Below, piece by piece: positions 17,346 to 26,687 of a stretch of 64,000 bases of DNA. Position numbers and translations under genes: made by a program. The notes beneath the pieces are model-generated. The model saw nothing but the letters and a program-made list of their open reading frames with translations, was not told the origin of the DNA and made no database searches. Location: positions 124,001-188,000 of the forward strand of contig DASPIL010000067.1 of the NCBI GenBank assembly GCA_035629175.1. The letters are read 5' to 3'. How positions within the stretch are numbered: the first letter of the stretch is position 1; each line of letters starts with the position of its first letter. Source of the DNA: Verrucomicrobiia bacterium. GTDB lineage: Bacteria > Verrucomicrobiota > Verrucomicrobiia > Limisphaerales > DASXHY01.

Positions 17346-18328
17346 AAGGCTCCGCACGCTTCCACGAGCACGCGCAACTTGGCGCGCGTAATCTCCAAGG
17401 GCACATGCCCGAACCCGCATTCGCTCGTGAGAATCAGGCGCTCGCGCGGAAAATGCCGCAGGGCGGGTTCAACGCGTTTTCGAATGACATCCACTGTTTC
17501 AATGGCATCGCTGCGCTGGTCAATCACGCCGAGCGCGAGGTCGCCCTTGAAATGCCAGAGCTTCCACAAGTCCATCAGGTCGTAGCTGAGCGTGCAGTGT
17601 TCCAGAGAGACTTCATCAATGCGCGCGCGCGTGAACGCAGGCACAAGGTCGGTGTATTTGGTGAAGTACACGCGCTTGCGCCGCGGATTTCCGCCGCACA
17701 CATGCAGGCCGGCGCGCACTTTCGGCAGCGATTCAATCAACTCATTCAGGATGCCTGCCGCCCATTCGCTTTGTTCCGGCGCTTCGGTCCACATCGGTTC
17801 GTCGAACTGAATGAACTGGCAGCCCGCCTCGATCACCGCCCGCAGTTCTTCCCCAAGCACCTTCGCATACGCGCGGCACAGCGCCTGTTCATCAGGATAC
17901 AGGTCCGGCCGCTCGTTCACGCTGAACCGCGTGAGCACATGCGGGCCAGTGACGGTTTGCTTTACCTGCACGTGCTTCGGCGCCACTTCGCGGGCGATCT
18001 TCCAATTGCGTGCCAGGTTGAATTTCGGGTTTTTGATTTCGCCGACCACGCGGGCGCATTCGATCCCAAACCCCGCATTGCCAAATGTTTTCCTTGGCAT
18101 GTTCTCCATGGAAATGCCGTCCAGCCGCTTCTGGTAAAAGTAATACATGTTCTCGCGGTACGCCTCGCCGTCCGTGATGACGTCAAGCCCGAGATCGGAC
18201 TGATCCTTCGCCGCCCAGCGGATGAGGCCGGCGATCTCGGATTCACTGAGCGTCGGTTTCTTGAGCGTGTCTTCAACCTGGCTGGGACGCGGGTAACTGC
18301 CGACAACGGTGTTGCGGAATCGATTCAT
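17342..18328 (-). CDS. Short MetE-like protein (catalytic domain only), 328 aa
   Basis: The sequence matches the C-terminal catalytic barrel of cobalamin-independent methionine synthase. Zinc ligands fit His209 and Cys211 (GLHVCGGN), a Glu around 239-243 and Cys304 (TSECGFG). QFIQFDEPMW and GVIDQRSDAIETVDVI are further family blocks. Full MetE has about 750 residues with an N-terminal folate-binding half that is absent here; short forms include core-MetE proteins and alkyl-thiol transferases such as epoxyalkane:coenzyme M transferase. In this operon a methyl or alkyl transfer on a sugar-derived intermediate is possible, for example removal of an O-methyl group, but this is inference. It starts 3 bases after the epimerase stop. 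Confidence 0.8.
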   Translation of the reverse strand: MNRFRNTVVGSYPRPSQVEDTLKKPTLSESEIAGLIRWAAKDQSDLGLDVITDGEAYRENMYYFYQKRLDGISMENMPRKTFGNAGFGIECARVVGEIKNPKFNLARNWKIAREVAPKHVQVKQTVTGPHVLTRFSVNERPDLYPDEQALCRAYAKVLGEELRAVIEAGCQFIQFDEPMWTEAPEQSEWAAGILNELIESLPKVRAGLHVCGGNPRRKRVYFTKYTDLVPAFTRARIDEVSLEHCTLSYDLMDLWKLWHFKGDLALGVIDQRSDAIETVDVIRKRVEPALRHFPRERLILTSECGFGHVPLEITRAKLRVLVEACGAL

Positions 18329-18331
18329 AAA

Positions 18332-19282
18332 TTAAACGGGTGGCAGGCCATTCGCCGCGCGAGCTTCATTGATGTGCGCGCGAATGCCGTCGCGCAACGG
18401 GCGCGGTGAAAATCCAATTTCCTGTTCCAGCCTGCGGCCGCTCATGCGATCGATCAATGGCGTTGTGGGCTTGGATTCATCGAATTGAATCTCCGCACCC
18501 GGCAGCCATTCCCGAACGCGCTCTGCGAGCTCGGCGGCCGTGACAGATTCGCCGCCGTTGTTGTAGGCGAAGTGCAACAACTGCGGCTTCAGCGCCAGCC
18601 GAACCAATTGTTCAGCGCAATCGTCCACGTAAATCCAGCAATCGCGCGTGTGCGACGGAAAGGGAAGCTTCACGGGTTTGCCGAGTGCCGGCAGCGTGGC
18701 AAAATCCTCCGCCCAGAGAACCGACCCGCGCTTGCGGCCGTAACCGAAGACCACGGGCGGACGCGTGCACGCGATGCTGACGCCATGCTTCTGCACGTAT
18801 TTCTGCGCCATGAATTCGTTAAGGGTTTTCATGACGCCATACGTAAAGAAGTGATCCGCTGGCCCGCAGAAATCCTCCTCCACGACATCGCGCCCGGCAT
18901 AGGGCGCCTGCGACGCGCCATACACGGTTTCGCTGCTTGCGAAAACGAGGCGCGCCAGTTTTTGGCGGACGGCGGTTTCGAACAAATTGATCATTCCCAG
19001 GATGTTCACGCTCGCGCCGAGGTGTGGATTGGCCTCCACCTCCGCGCTCATCAGGTATGCCAGGTGAATGACGTGGGAGATGCCGGGATGCTGCTCAAAA
19101 ACGGCGCGAACCGAGCTGGCGTCGGACACGTCGAGCGTGGCCAGTTCCGCGCCGGCAACCCGCGGGAGAACGTGCTGGTCCAGCTGGCAGTCTCCGATCA
19201 CCACCGGGAGGTTGCGGTCGAGGAGGTTGCGCACGACGCGCCAGCCAATGAAACCAGTGCCGCCAGTAACCAGAAATTTCAC
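18332..19282 (-). CDS. NAD-dependent epimerase/dehydratase (extended SDR), 316 aa
   Basis: The Rossmann loop FLVTGGTGFIGWRVVRNLL begins at residue 3, the active-site Ser/Thr is in FASSETVYGAS, and the catalytic YxxxK is YGVMK in FFTYGVMKTLNEF. The extended-SDR layout with a C-terminal substrate domain (EIQFDESKPTTPLIDRMSGRRL) resembles nucleotide-sugar epimerases, but in catabolic clusters such proteins also serve as sugar or uronate dehydrogenases. It is the first gene of the eight-gene operon; the start is GTG at 19282. The promoter should lie in 19283-19400. Confidence 0.85.
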   Translation of the reverse strand: MKFLVTGGTGFIGWRVVRNLLDRNLPVVIGDCQLDQHVLPRVAGAELATLDVSDASSVRAVFEQHPGISHVIHLAYLMSAEVEANPHLGASVNILGMINLFETAVRQKLARLVFASSETVYGASQAPYAGRDVVEEDFCGPADHFFTYGVMKTLNEFMAQKYVQKHGVSIACTRPPVVFGYGRKRGSVLWAEDFATLPALGKPVKLPFPSHTRDCWIYVDDCAEQLVRLALKPQLLHFAYNNGGESVTAAELAERVREWLPGAEIQFDESKPTTPLIDRMSGRRLEQEIGFSPRPLRDGIRAHINEARAANGLPPV

Positions 19283-19625
19283 GCCAAGTCCGGGAAACAG
19301 TTGATGGCGGCAGGCAAGAGCATTGGACGCACCGAGTCAAAACCAAACTGCGGGGGTGGCAGAACTCAAAAGTGAAATGGCAGAATTGGAAGTGAGAAAG
19401 AGCAGGGGACTTGCTGTGTCTTGGATCGGGCGACACTCAGATCCTCCTATTGCGCTCGGCTTCGTTTAAGGTTCCTTCCACCGGGCTGGAAGCCCGGTTC
19501 CACGGCAGGCAAGGATCCCTGCCGCCACGGGAGGCGCGCATCCGAGAAAAGTTGCCGCAGAAATTGCAAATTGACCCATTCCGGACGCATTGCTAGCTTG
19601 CGCGTCCCCGTACAACCGGGCTTTT
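19283..19625. repeat. Intergenic region with two tandem GC-rich hairpins
   Basis: No gene was found in these 343 bases between the divergent operon and ilvH. Two adjacent hairpins stand out: CCGGGCT-gga-AGCCCGG at 19481-19497 and CGGCAGG...CCTGCCG at 19503-19524. Hairpins with cores of this kind recur at 43835-43851 and in related form elsewhere in the window, so they look like a dispersed REP-like family rather than terminators (no T tract). Confidence 0.55.
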
Positions 19626-20099
19626 ATGCGACACACAATTTCAGTTCTGGTGGAAAACAAATTCGGCGTGCTCACGCGCGTCGCCGGATTGTTCAGCGGC
19701 CGCGGGTATAACATCGATTCGCTGAATGTCGCCCCCACACACGATGCCACCGCTTCGCGGATGACGATTGTCACGCATGGCGACGAAGCCACGCTCGAAC
19801 AGATCGTGAAGCAACTGAATCGCCTTCCCGATGTCATCAAGATCCAGGATTTTCGCGAAGGCGAGTATGTGGATCGCGAACTTGTGCTGGTCAAAGTCTC
19901 TGTGGATTCCAAGAGCCGCGCTGAAGTCATGCAGGTCACGGATATTTTCCGCGCGAAGATCGTCGATGTTCAGCAGAAGACGTTGACCATTGAAATCACG
20001 GGTGACGAAAGCAAGATCGGCAAGTTCCTGGAACTGATGGCAACCTTCGGGATTGTCGATCTCACCCGGACTGGCAAGGCGGCGATGTCGCGGAAATAG
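19626..20099 (+). CDS. ilvH: Acetolactate synthase small (regulatory) subunit
   Basis: The 157-aa product has the N-terminal ACT domain [38 protein letters not shown] and the C-terminal domain with ELVLVKVS and [21 protein letters not shown], full length for IlvH/IlvN. It binds valine and controls the catalytic subunit in branched-chain amino-acid synthesis. The start at ATG 19626 fits the conserved N terminus. No ilvB is adjacent; ilvC follows after 61 bases, probably on the same transcript. Confidence 0.95.
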   Translation: MRHTISVLVENKFGVLTRVAGLFSGRGYNIDSLNVAPTHDATASRMTIVTHGDEATLEQIVKQLNRLPDVIKIQDFREGEYVDRELVLVKVSVDSKSRAEVMQVTDIFRAKIVDVQQKTLTIEITGDESKIGKFLELMATFGIVDLTRTGKAAMSRK

Positions 20100-20160
20100 C
20101 TGCCGCTGCCGGGCAAACCTTGCGGTTCATTCAACCCTAAATTCAACTTCCAATTCTTTT

Positions 20161-21183
20161 ATGGCAAAAGTCTATACCGACAAAGACGCTGATCTGGGCG
20201 TCCTTAAAAACAAAACGCTCGCGGTCCTCGGCTTCGGCTCCCAGGGGCACGCCCACGCGCTCAACCTCAAGGAAAGCGGACTGAAGGTCATCATCGGCCT
20301 TTACGAAGGCAGCAAGTCGATTCCCGTCGCAAAAGACAAGGGCTTCGAAGTGTTCACCACCGCTGAAGCTGTGCGGCGCGCCGATGTCATCATGGTGGCG
20401 CTTCCTGACACGAAGCAGCCTGCTGCTTACAAGAAGGACATCGAGCCGAATCTGACGAAGGGCAAGACGCTGCTCTTCTCGCACGGGTTTTCCATTCATT
20501 TCAAGACGATCGTCCCCCCGAACAATGTCAATGTGATCATGGTTGCGCCCAAGGGCCCCGGCCACATTGTGCGGCGCCAATACACCGAAGGCAAAGGCGT
20601 GCCCAGCCTGATCGCGGTGTACCAGAATCCAGGCAAGGACGCGAAGAAGATCGCGCTCGCATGGGCCAAGGGTATCGGCGGCACCCGCGCGGGTGTCATC
20701 GAGACGAACTTCAAGGAGGAGACGGAAACGGATCTGTTCGGCGAGCAGACTGTGCTCTGCGGCGGCGCCAGCGCGCTGGTGCAGGCCGGGTTCGAGACAT
20801 TGGTCGAGGCGGGTTACTCGCCCGAGATGGCCTATTTCGAATGCCTGCACGAGCTGAAGCTGATTGTCGATCTCATGAATGAGGCGGGCATCAGCGGCAT
20901 GCGCTTTTCCATCTCCGAAACGGCCAAGTGGGGCGACATCTCCGTCGGGCCGAAGATCATTGACGCCAGCGTGAAGAAGCGGATGAAGGCGGCATTGAAG
21001 GACATCCAATCTGGCAAGTTCGCCAAGGATTGGGTGAAGGAATATGAGGGCGGCTACAAGAAATACAATGCGCTGCTGAAAAAGGGCGAGCAGCATCCGA
21101 TCGAAAAGACCGGTTCCAAACTTCGGGCAATGATGCCTTGGATGCAGAAGCGATCCATCAAGGGAGCCCAGGCCGCATACTGA
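20161..21183 (+). CDS. ilvC: Ketol-acid reductoisomerase, class I
   Basis: This enzyme converts acetolactate and acetohydroxybutyrate to the dihydroxy acids of valine and isoleucine synthesis, with Mg2+ and NADPH. The 340-aa length is that of short (class I) enzymes. Visible blocks: [21 protein letters not shown] (cofactor loop), [39 protein letters not shown] (metal ligands) and [13 protein letters not shown]. The ATG at 20161 gives the canonical [12 protein letters not shown] start. A terminator follows 20 bases after the stop. Confidence 0.97.
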   Translation: MAKVYTDKDADLGVLKNKTLAVLGFGSQGHAHALNLKESGLKVIIGLYEGSKSIPVAKDKGFEVFTTAEAVRRADVIMVALPDTKQPAAYKKDIEPNLTKGKTLLFSHGFSIHFKTIVPPNNVNVIMVAPKGPGHIVRRQYTEGKGVPSLIAVYQNPGKDAKKIALAWAKGIGGTRAGVIETNFKEETETDLFGEQTVLCGGASALVQAGFETLVEAGYSPEMAYFECLHELKLIVDLMNEAGISGMRFSISETAKWGDISVGPKIIDASVKKRMKAALKDIQSGKFAKDWVKEYEGGYKKYNALLKKGEQHPIEKTGSKLRAMMPWMQKRSIKGAQAAY

Positions 21184-21202
21184 TCGATCAACACGATTAT
21201 CC

Positions 21203-21230
21203 AAGCCGCCGGCAACTGGCGGCTTTTTTT
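21203..21230 (+). terminator. Rho-independent terminator of ilvHC
   Basis: Perfect 8-bp stem AAGCCGCC/GGCGGCTT (21203-21210 and 21218-21225), 7-base loop, and a run of seven T residues ending at 21230. Confidence 0.92.
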
Positions 21231-21415
21231 GTGCCTGCGCCGCATATCGCAGTGCCCAGTGCTACTGCGGAGGTTGGACAGGTTTCCTTCCCGCTCGACG
21301 TTGCTGAGCAGCCGTCCTGGAAGCTGTCGATAAGCAAGTCAGGCAACTTGCGCCACGAATCGTAACCAAAACTTCCCCGTGGTGTTTGAAAACCAGCTGC
21401 GATATTTTCGGGCAC

Positions 21416-22060
21416 ATGCACGGAGCGCCATCAGTTGCCTGCCTTCTGGGTTTCGGCCTCGCCATTTCAGGCGTTCAGGCGTGCATGGCCGCGACTGGAA
21501 GCGGTCCTTACCAGGCCATTGTTGAGAGAAACGTGTTCGGATTGAAGCCGCCGCCGGCTCCCGTCGCCGAGGCGCCGCCACCCGCGCCGCCGTTGAAGAT
21601 AACGCTCACCGGCATCACAACGATTCTCGGCAACAAACGCGCACTGATGAGCGTTGCGGTGCCGAACAAGCCGCCGGAAACGTACATGCTCACGGAAGGA
21701 CAACGGCAGGGCGAAATCGAAGTGCTCTCCATTGACGAACGTGGGGGAGCGGTCCTTGTTAAAAATCATGGCATTGAGCAGACGCTTGATTTTAAAACCG
21801 ACGGCGCCAAGGCCCAGCCGCCGCCCGTAATTCCCGGGATGATTCCGCCGCCGAACCGTCCTGCCAATCCCATGCCATTGCCTCTTCCCGGAACGCCCCA
21901 GCAGCCGGGCGGGGTGCCTCAACTTCCGCAACCCAACGCCAATGCAAACCCCGGTTTGCCTTCGCGCCAGTTGCCAATGCCCATGCGTTCCCTGCGCGTT
22001 CCCGCAGGTTCGGAAGCAACACCGGCGATACCGCCAGCACCACCTCAGCCGGACCAATAA
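21416..22060 (+). CDS. Exported Pro-rich protein, GspC/PilP-like (214 aa)
   Basis: A signal sequence (residues 5-25) is followed by YQAIVERNVFGLKPPP, which resembles the NLFG-type segment of type II secretion protein C and PilP, and a small beta domain with LTGITTILGNKRALMSVAVP and MLTEGQRQGEIEVLSIDERGGAVLVK, the pattern of the GspC homology region. From residue 140 on the protein is Pro/Asn rich and disordered. It probably is a periplasmic component of a secretion or pilus machine, but no partner gene is nearby. ATG 21416 is preferred over an in-frame TTG at 21386. Confidence 0.6.
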   Translation: MHGAPSVACLLGFGLAISGVQACMAATGSGPYQAIVERNVFGLKPPPAPVAEAPPPAPPLKITLTGITTILGNKRALMSVAVPNKPPETYMLTEGQRQGEIEVLSIDERGGAVLVKNHGIEQTLDFKTDGAKAQPPPVIPGMIPPPNRPANPMPLPLPGTPQQPGGVPQLPQPNANANPGLPSRQLPMPMRSLRVPAGSEATPAIPPAPPQPDQ

Positions 22061-22093
22061 ACAGGAGCGGGTTAGCCGATCGTCATCAGGATT

Positions 22094-23893
22094 TCAGTGC
22101 TCGGGTTCGCCTTCATTGCGAATCAATCCGCGTGTCTGACGCTCCACCAGCGTCGAATAATAGCCACCCACCCGCATCAGTTGTTCGTGGGTTCCTGATT
22201 CCGCAATCCGGCCTGCCTTCAGAACGATGATGCGATCGGCATGAACCACCGTGGCGAGTCGATGCGCGATCACAAACGTGGTGCGGCCTTTCATCAACCG
22301 ATCCAGCGCCTCCTGAACCAATGCCTCAGATTCGGCATCGAGCGACGATGTGGCTTCGTCCAGAACCAGGATCGGCGGGTTCTTCAGCAGTGCGCGCGCG
22401 ATCGCCACGCGCTGTCGTTCTCCCACGGACATCCGGCTGCCCCGCTCGCCCACCATTGTTTCGAATTTTTCCGGCATTTGTGAAATGAACCCGTAAGCGT
22501 TTGCGGCCCGGGCGGCCTCTTCGACGTCGGCGGGTGACGCCTCTGGCCGGCCGTACGCGATGTTGTTGCGAATGGTGTCGTTGAACAGCAGCGGATCCTG
22601 CAGCACCGTGCCGATATTCCGGCGAAGCGAACGCTGTTTTACTGAACGGATATCGTGTCCGTCGATGCGCACCACTCCTTCCTGTGGATCGTAGAAACGC
22701 ATCAGCAAGGCCATCAGCGTCGTCTTCCCGGACCCGCTTGGTCCAACGATTGCCAGGGTTTGGCCGGGCGGCACCTCGAGGTCGACTCCATCCAGGATGG
22801 GCCGGTCGCGTTCTTCGTAATGGAACTTCAAACCCGAGAAATGAACGTGTCCCTTCACCTGTTTCAGTTCCACGGCGTTCGGCGCGTCCCCTAGCAGGTC
22901 CTGCACATCGAGAATGGAAAAAATTTCGTCGAGCGACACGTAAGCCTTCTGAATTGTTTGATAAATTCCCGTCAACCCCTGAACGGGTCCAAAGAGCCCG
23001 CCGACGTATCCGAGAAAGGCAATCAGGGTGCCTACGCTGATGCTGCCCTTGATGATAAAAAGGCCGCCGAGCGCGATCGCCGCGATGCGGGCAAAGGTGA
23101 CGACGAGATTTGTCGCTGCACCAAGGCCGGTGTCGATGCCCACGCCGCGGATCACGATTTTGTTCGCTGCGTTTACGTCCTTCAGGAAGCGCCGTTTCTC
23201 GACGTCTTCCATTGCGAAGCTTCGCACCGTCACGATCCCCGAAAGCACTTCGTTGAACCGCGAATAAATTTTGGACCATTGATCGAGAAGCTCCCGCTCC
23301 CGCCGGGTTTGCTCAGGTCCGGCCAGCGCGGCAATGATGGCGGGCAACGGGACGAAGCAGATCACGATGACGGCGAGTTTCCAGTTCAGGCTGAACATCA
23401 CGGTGATGGCGATGGCGAGATATAATACCGCGGGAAAAACGTTGAACAGGATCTGTGTGATCCCGTTGATGAAACCTTGGATGCCGCGATCCAACCGCGT
23501 CATGATCGCGCCCACACCTTCAGCTCGATGAAAGCTGAGGGGCATTCGATGCAGCCGCTCGACGGTGTTTTCCAGGAGTGTGTAATGAATCCCGAGGCGC
23601 GCGCGCCATGTGAGCCAGCTTGTGAACGCGCTGGCGATCTCGCGGAAGATTCCAATGCCAATCAGGAGAGCAATGCCATACAGCAGGACCTCCGTGGATG
23701 TCCCCGGCATGACGTTGTCGAAGATGAACTTGAGGACGAGGGGCTCGGCAGCGTTGATGCCTGCGAGCCCGAGCGTGATGCCGAAGATGATCGCGACCGA
23801 GCGGCGGAACGGCAGCGCGAACTTTAGCGCCCGCCGCAGCCTTTTCCGCGGGCGCGGGGGTAAACCAGTTGGCGAGGAATCGTCTCGTGACAC
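22094..23893 (-). CDS. ABC exporter with fused membrane and ATPase domains (MsbA-like)
   Basis: The 599-aa half-transporter has six hydrophobic helices in residues 30-320 and an ATPase domain from about 345: Walker A GPSGSGKTTL, Q-loop, ABC signature MSVGERQRVAIARALL, Walker B ILVLDEATSSLD and the switch His in FVIAHRL. It is a type IV exporter working as a homodimer; relatives export lipid A core, lipids or peptides. The start is GTG 23893, just before the positively charged PPRPRKRLRRALKFA stretch. It is alone on its strand, convergent with the GspC-like gene, so the substrate cannot be deduced. Confidence 0.92.
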   Translation of the reverse strand: MSRDDSSPTGLPPRPRKRLRRALKFALPFRRSVAIIFGITLGLAGINAAEPLVLKFIFDNVMPGTSTEVLLYGIALLIGIGIFREIASAFTSWLTWRARLGIHYTLLENTVERLHRMPLSFHRAEGVGAIMTRLDRGIQGFINGITQILFNVFPAVLYLAIAITVMFSLNWKLAVIVICFVPLPAIIAALAGPEQTRRERELLDQWSKIYSRFNEVLSGIVTVRSFAMEDVEKRRFLKDVNAANKIVIRGVGIDTGLGAATNLVVTFARIAAIALGGLFIIKGSISVGTLIAFLGYVGGLFGPVQGLTGIYQTIQKAYVSLDEIFSILDVQDLLGDAPNAVELKQVKGHVHFSGLKFHYEERDRPILDGVDLEVPPGQTLAIVGPSGSGKTTLMALLMRFYDPQEGVVRIDGHDIRSVKQRSLRRNIGTVLQDPLLFNDTIRNNIAYGRPEASPADVEEAARAANAYGFISQMPEKFETMVGERGSRMSVGERQRVAIARALLKNPPILVLDEATSSLDAESEALVQEALDRLMKGRTTFVIAHRLATVVHADRIIVLKAGRIAESGTHEQLMRVGGYYSTLVERQTRGLIRNEGEPEH

Positions 23894-24205
23894 ACGATAC
23901 AGCCTCGTCGCTTGGGAAGGGCGAGGCAGGGGGGCAGGATCCTAGCGGGAAGATGTCCGCGGACTGGCGGTCTTTTTTGCCGTGGGCGCGGCCTTGCGGC
24001 GAGTTGCGGGCTTGGGACGCCGGGTTGTTGCAGGCAGCGCGCTGCGGGAACGGCGTGGCGCTACGCTGCTGCGCGTGCGCGCATTCGATCGGGTTGCTGA
24101 TCGGGGTTTCATACGGCGGAACGTCGCGAAACCGGATTACACAGGCAATAGGGTATACGCCGAAATCATCGAGACGCGGCTGCGTTCGTTTGTGCAGGGG
24201 AAAGG
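23894..24205. other. Intergenic region, nothing recognised
   Basis: 312 bases between the start of the ABC exporter and the end of the next leftward gene. It includes a 10-bp palindrome GTCCGCGGAC at about 23955-23964 followed by a short T run, but no proper stem-loop terminator and no protein-like frame. Confidence 0.4.
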
Positions 24206-26536
24206 CTACTGCAATCGCGTGCGAAGAAAGGTGCGTTCGGCTGCGTTTTGGGAAAGGCTGAAGGACAGATGATCCGCGCTCGCAGCATTCGTTTGGATCG
24301 CCATCCACTCGAGCAGGTTGTCCGACCCTTCAAGCACGTAAGTCTCGCCTTCCTCTGCAGAAAATTGCAGGACCAGCATTCCGCCGATGGGCTTCGCCTC
24401 TCCAATCGAATCGTCCCGCAGCAAGGGCAACAGCGCTGACGGAAGAGCTTCCATCGCGGCATCGGACGGCGTGGCGGGCGGGAAGAATGGCGCCAGCCAC
24501 GGTGATTGATCGCTGAGCGTCGGGATCGAGAGCAGATCCCCAGCCTTGCGAAAGTATCCACCCGGGAGGGATGCGCGTGCGGAGGCGATCGCATCCGCAA
24601 CGGCCATTGCGGGTGCCTCGTTTGAGTGGACAACAATCAGTGCCTCAGGTTCGGAGTTGGTGATGACAACCAGCCCGTGCATCAAACCACGCCAGCGCTC
24701 AGGATTCGGTTCGTTGATGGAGAATCGATCGCGTGCGGAGTTGGTTCGCAGCATTGGCGCCAGGACGTTGACGAGGGTTCGATCTCGAACGGGAATCGTC
24801 TGCATGGCGTCGGACCAATCAACATTGCCAGTCCACAACATCCAGTACCATTTGGCGGCCGCGTCGAGCGAAATGCCCTCCTCGGATTTCAGGTAAATCG
24901 TTTGCCAGGGCGTGCCCCGATGGATTTGGCCGAGGTTCGCCAGGCTCAAAGGTTCGCCTTTCGGGAAGTTCCAATCGTTGGCCGACCAAACACGTGAATC
25001 CTGGAGTCTGTAATCCTGCGAATCGGGAACGGGTTTTTGCGGCTGGCCTCCCCACGGACTGTAACGCCCGCTGAGTTGATTCAAAAGATACGCGGAGGAA
25101 AAGGACCGTGTGGCAGGCTTGATGTCCAGGTTCGTGTAAGCCTCTGCCAGGTTTGTCAGGTCGTGAAAGGTATAATGCACGAGCGGATCATTGGCTTCCC
25201 AAACGATGACTCCCGCCAGTTGTCGCATCGGGGCGAATGGAGCTTCCATGACGAGGTTGGTGGGATTCTGGGCGATGGTGCCCTCAAACGAAGCGGAAGC
25301 GCCCAGCATGAATGCCTTGAATCGGGCTATCGCAGCGGCCCGGCTGCCACCGTGTGTTTGCCTGCCGTAAAAGCTCCATTCGGAGTCACTCGATTGCGGC
25401 AAGCCCTGTGAGATTCTTAATTGGTAGTTCACGCCCTGCAACCGTGGCGGGTTTGAGCTCCCCACGACATTCGTGTTCCATAAGCCATCAAAGTCCCGCC
25501 CATTCGTCCGCAGTTCCTCGCTGAGGTTTCGCTTTAGAGTTGGTCCTGAAAATTGCACGTAATCCAGGATACGCCCTGTTTGCACGTCGCGGATGAACAC
25601 GCGGACATTCGCCGCGAGGTCGATCTGCAATGAAGGTGAAGTGAGTTCCAGCGGGTCGAAAGATCCACTCCAATCCTGGAACAGATTCGATCCAGTGTTG
25701 AACACCTGATTCTGCAACTGAACCATGTTGGTGAACCCCGGGATCACGAATGAATTAGTTCTGGGGGACGACCGGTTTGTGATCCCAGGCCAGCTTTCGA
25801 GGGCCTGTGCGAAATCGATTTCCCATTCGCGAGTCGCGGTGTACCCGGCGTTCCGGGAGAGAATCGCCCTTACCCTTCCTTCGGCCCGTGCCTGCACGGC
25901 ATAGGGAAACGCATGGAGATACGGATTCCACAACTGCACTCCGAACTCGTGGTTGAGGCTGATGATCTCCTGCTGTCCAAAGGTGTAGGTGGAAAACATG
26001 GCCTCGCGGGACGGCCGGGACACCTGGACGCGCCGCGTCACCACGAAGATGCTGTTCAACAGGAGTTTGTTAAATCCAGGCAAACCCTTCTTCACGCCGA
26101 TCACCCAGGGAACTTCATAGAAGTTTCCCGTTGCGGAAAATGGCGTTATTCCGTTCGCGACATCCGCGAGAAGGTTCGGCGTCGAGAGAAAGGCCGGATT
26201 TGTGGCGTCGACTTCCTCGTAGCCGCTGATGAAGAGATTCGTTCCTTCTGAAGAAAATGTGGGACGGAAAATCGTCGGATACCAATTGGTTGTCGTGGAA
26301 TCGTAAAGATTGGCCGTGACCTGCAGCAGCCGATGCACTGACGGCGTGTAATGGTTTGTGGGATAGACCGGAATCCGCTGAAGGTCAATTCCAAGATCGG
26401 AGTGTAGCAATCGGCTTGCAACTTTCGTGAAGAAATGAACAGGCGAGTCGGTGGAGAGCGCGGCGGACGCGGGGACGACAAGCAAACTCAGGGTGAGTCC
26501 CGACAGGTACGCGATGTAGCGGAGTAGTGGTTGCAT
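24206..26536 (-). CDS. Large secreted protein of unknown function (776 aa)
   Basis: A signal peptide MQPLLRYIAYLSGLTLSLLVVPASA is cut after A-S-A; it fixes the start at ATG 26536. The long body has no recognised catalytic motif. It is rich in Asn, Ser, Thr and aromatic residues with many TNW/TNL patches, which suggests a beta-rich extracellular fold, and it closes with YVLEGSDNLLEWMAIQTNA...RTFLRTRL, the short C-terminal beta domain that several secreted proteins of this window share. Recurrent references to a fixed order (ITFATREW, LRTNGRDFDGLWNTN) do not match a family I know. The protein resembles the large uncharacterised exported proteins often linked to pseudopilin systems in this phylum. 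Confidence 0.7.
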   Translation of the reverse strand: MQPLLRYIAYLSGLTLSLLVVPASAALSTDSPVHFFTKVASRLLHSDLGIDLQRIPVYPTNHYTPSVHRLLQVTANLYDSTTTNWYPTIFRPTFSSEGTNLFISGYEEVDATNPAFLSTPNLLADVANGITPFSATGNFYEVPWVIGVKKGLPGFNKLLLNSIFVVTRRVQVSRPSREAMFSTYTFGQQEIISLNHEFGVQLWNPYLHAFPYAVQARAEGRVRAILSRNAGYTATREWEIDFAQALESWPGITNRSSPRTNSFVIPGFTNMVQLQNQVFNTGSNLFQDWSGSFDPLELTSPSLQIDLAANVRVFIRDVQTGRILDYVQFSGPTLKRNLSEELRTNGRDFDGLWNTNVVGSSNPPRLQGVNYQLRISQGLPQSSDSEWSFYGRQTHGGSRAAAIARFKAFMLGASASFEGTIAQNPTNLVMEAPFAPMRQLAGVIVWEANDPLVHYTFHDLTNLAEAYTNLDIKPATRSFSSAYLLNQLSGRYSPWGGQPQKPVPDSQDYRLQDSRVWSANDWNFPKGEPLSLANLGQIHRGTPWQTIYLKSEEGISLDAAAKWYWMLWTGNVDWSDAMQTIPVRDRTLVNVLAPMLRTNSARDRFSINEPNPERWRGLMHGLVVITNSEPEALIVVHSNEAPAMAVADAIASARASLPGGYFRKAGDLLSIPTLSDQSPWLAPFFPPATPSDAAMEALPSALLPLLRDDSIGEAKPIGGMLVLQFSAEEGETYVLEGSDNLLEWMAIQTNAASADHLSFSLSQNAAERTFLRTRLQ

Positions 26537-26687
26537 GGGGCTGGTCGGCTCCTTCAACGCGGAGAACTGTGGCAGATTCTTCATGGATGACCAGAGGAAA
26601 ATCCGTGGCAACGGCCGTCTCGCAATCTGCGCGTGGCTGCTTAAAAAATGCGGGACTTCGAGTCTGTCGATTGTTATATCACCGCGC

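Noticed and set aside
23955-23980. Terminator after the large secreted protein gene
   Set aside because: GTCCGCGGAC is too short a palindrome with almost no loop and the T run is not adjacent.
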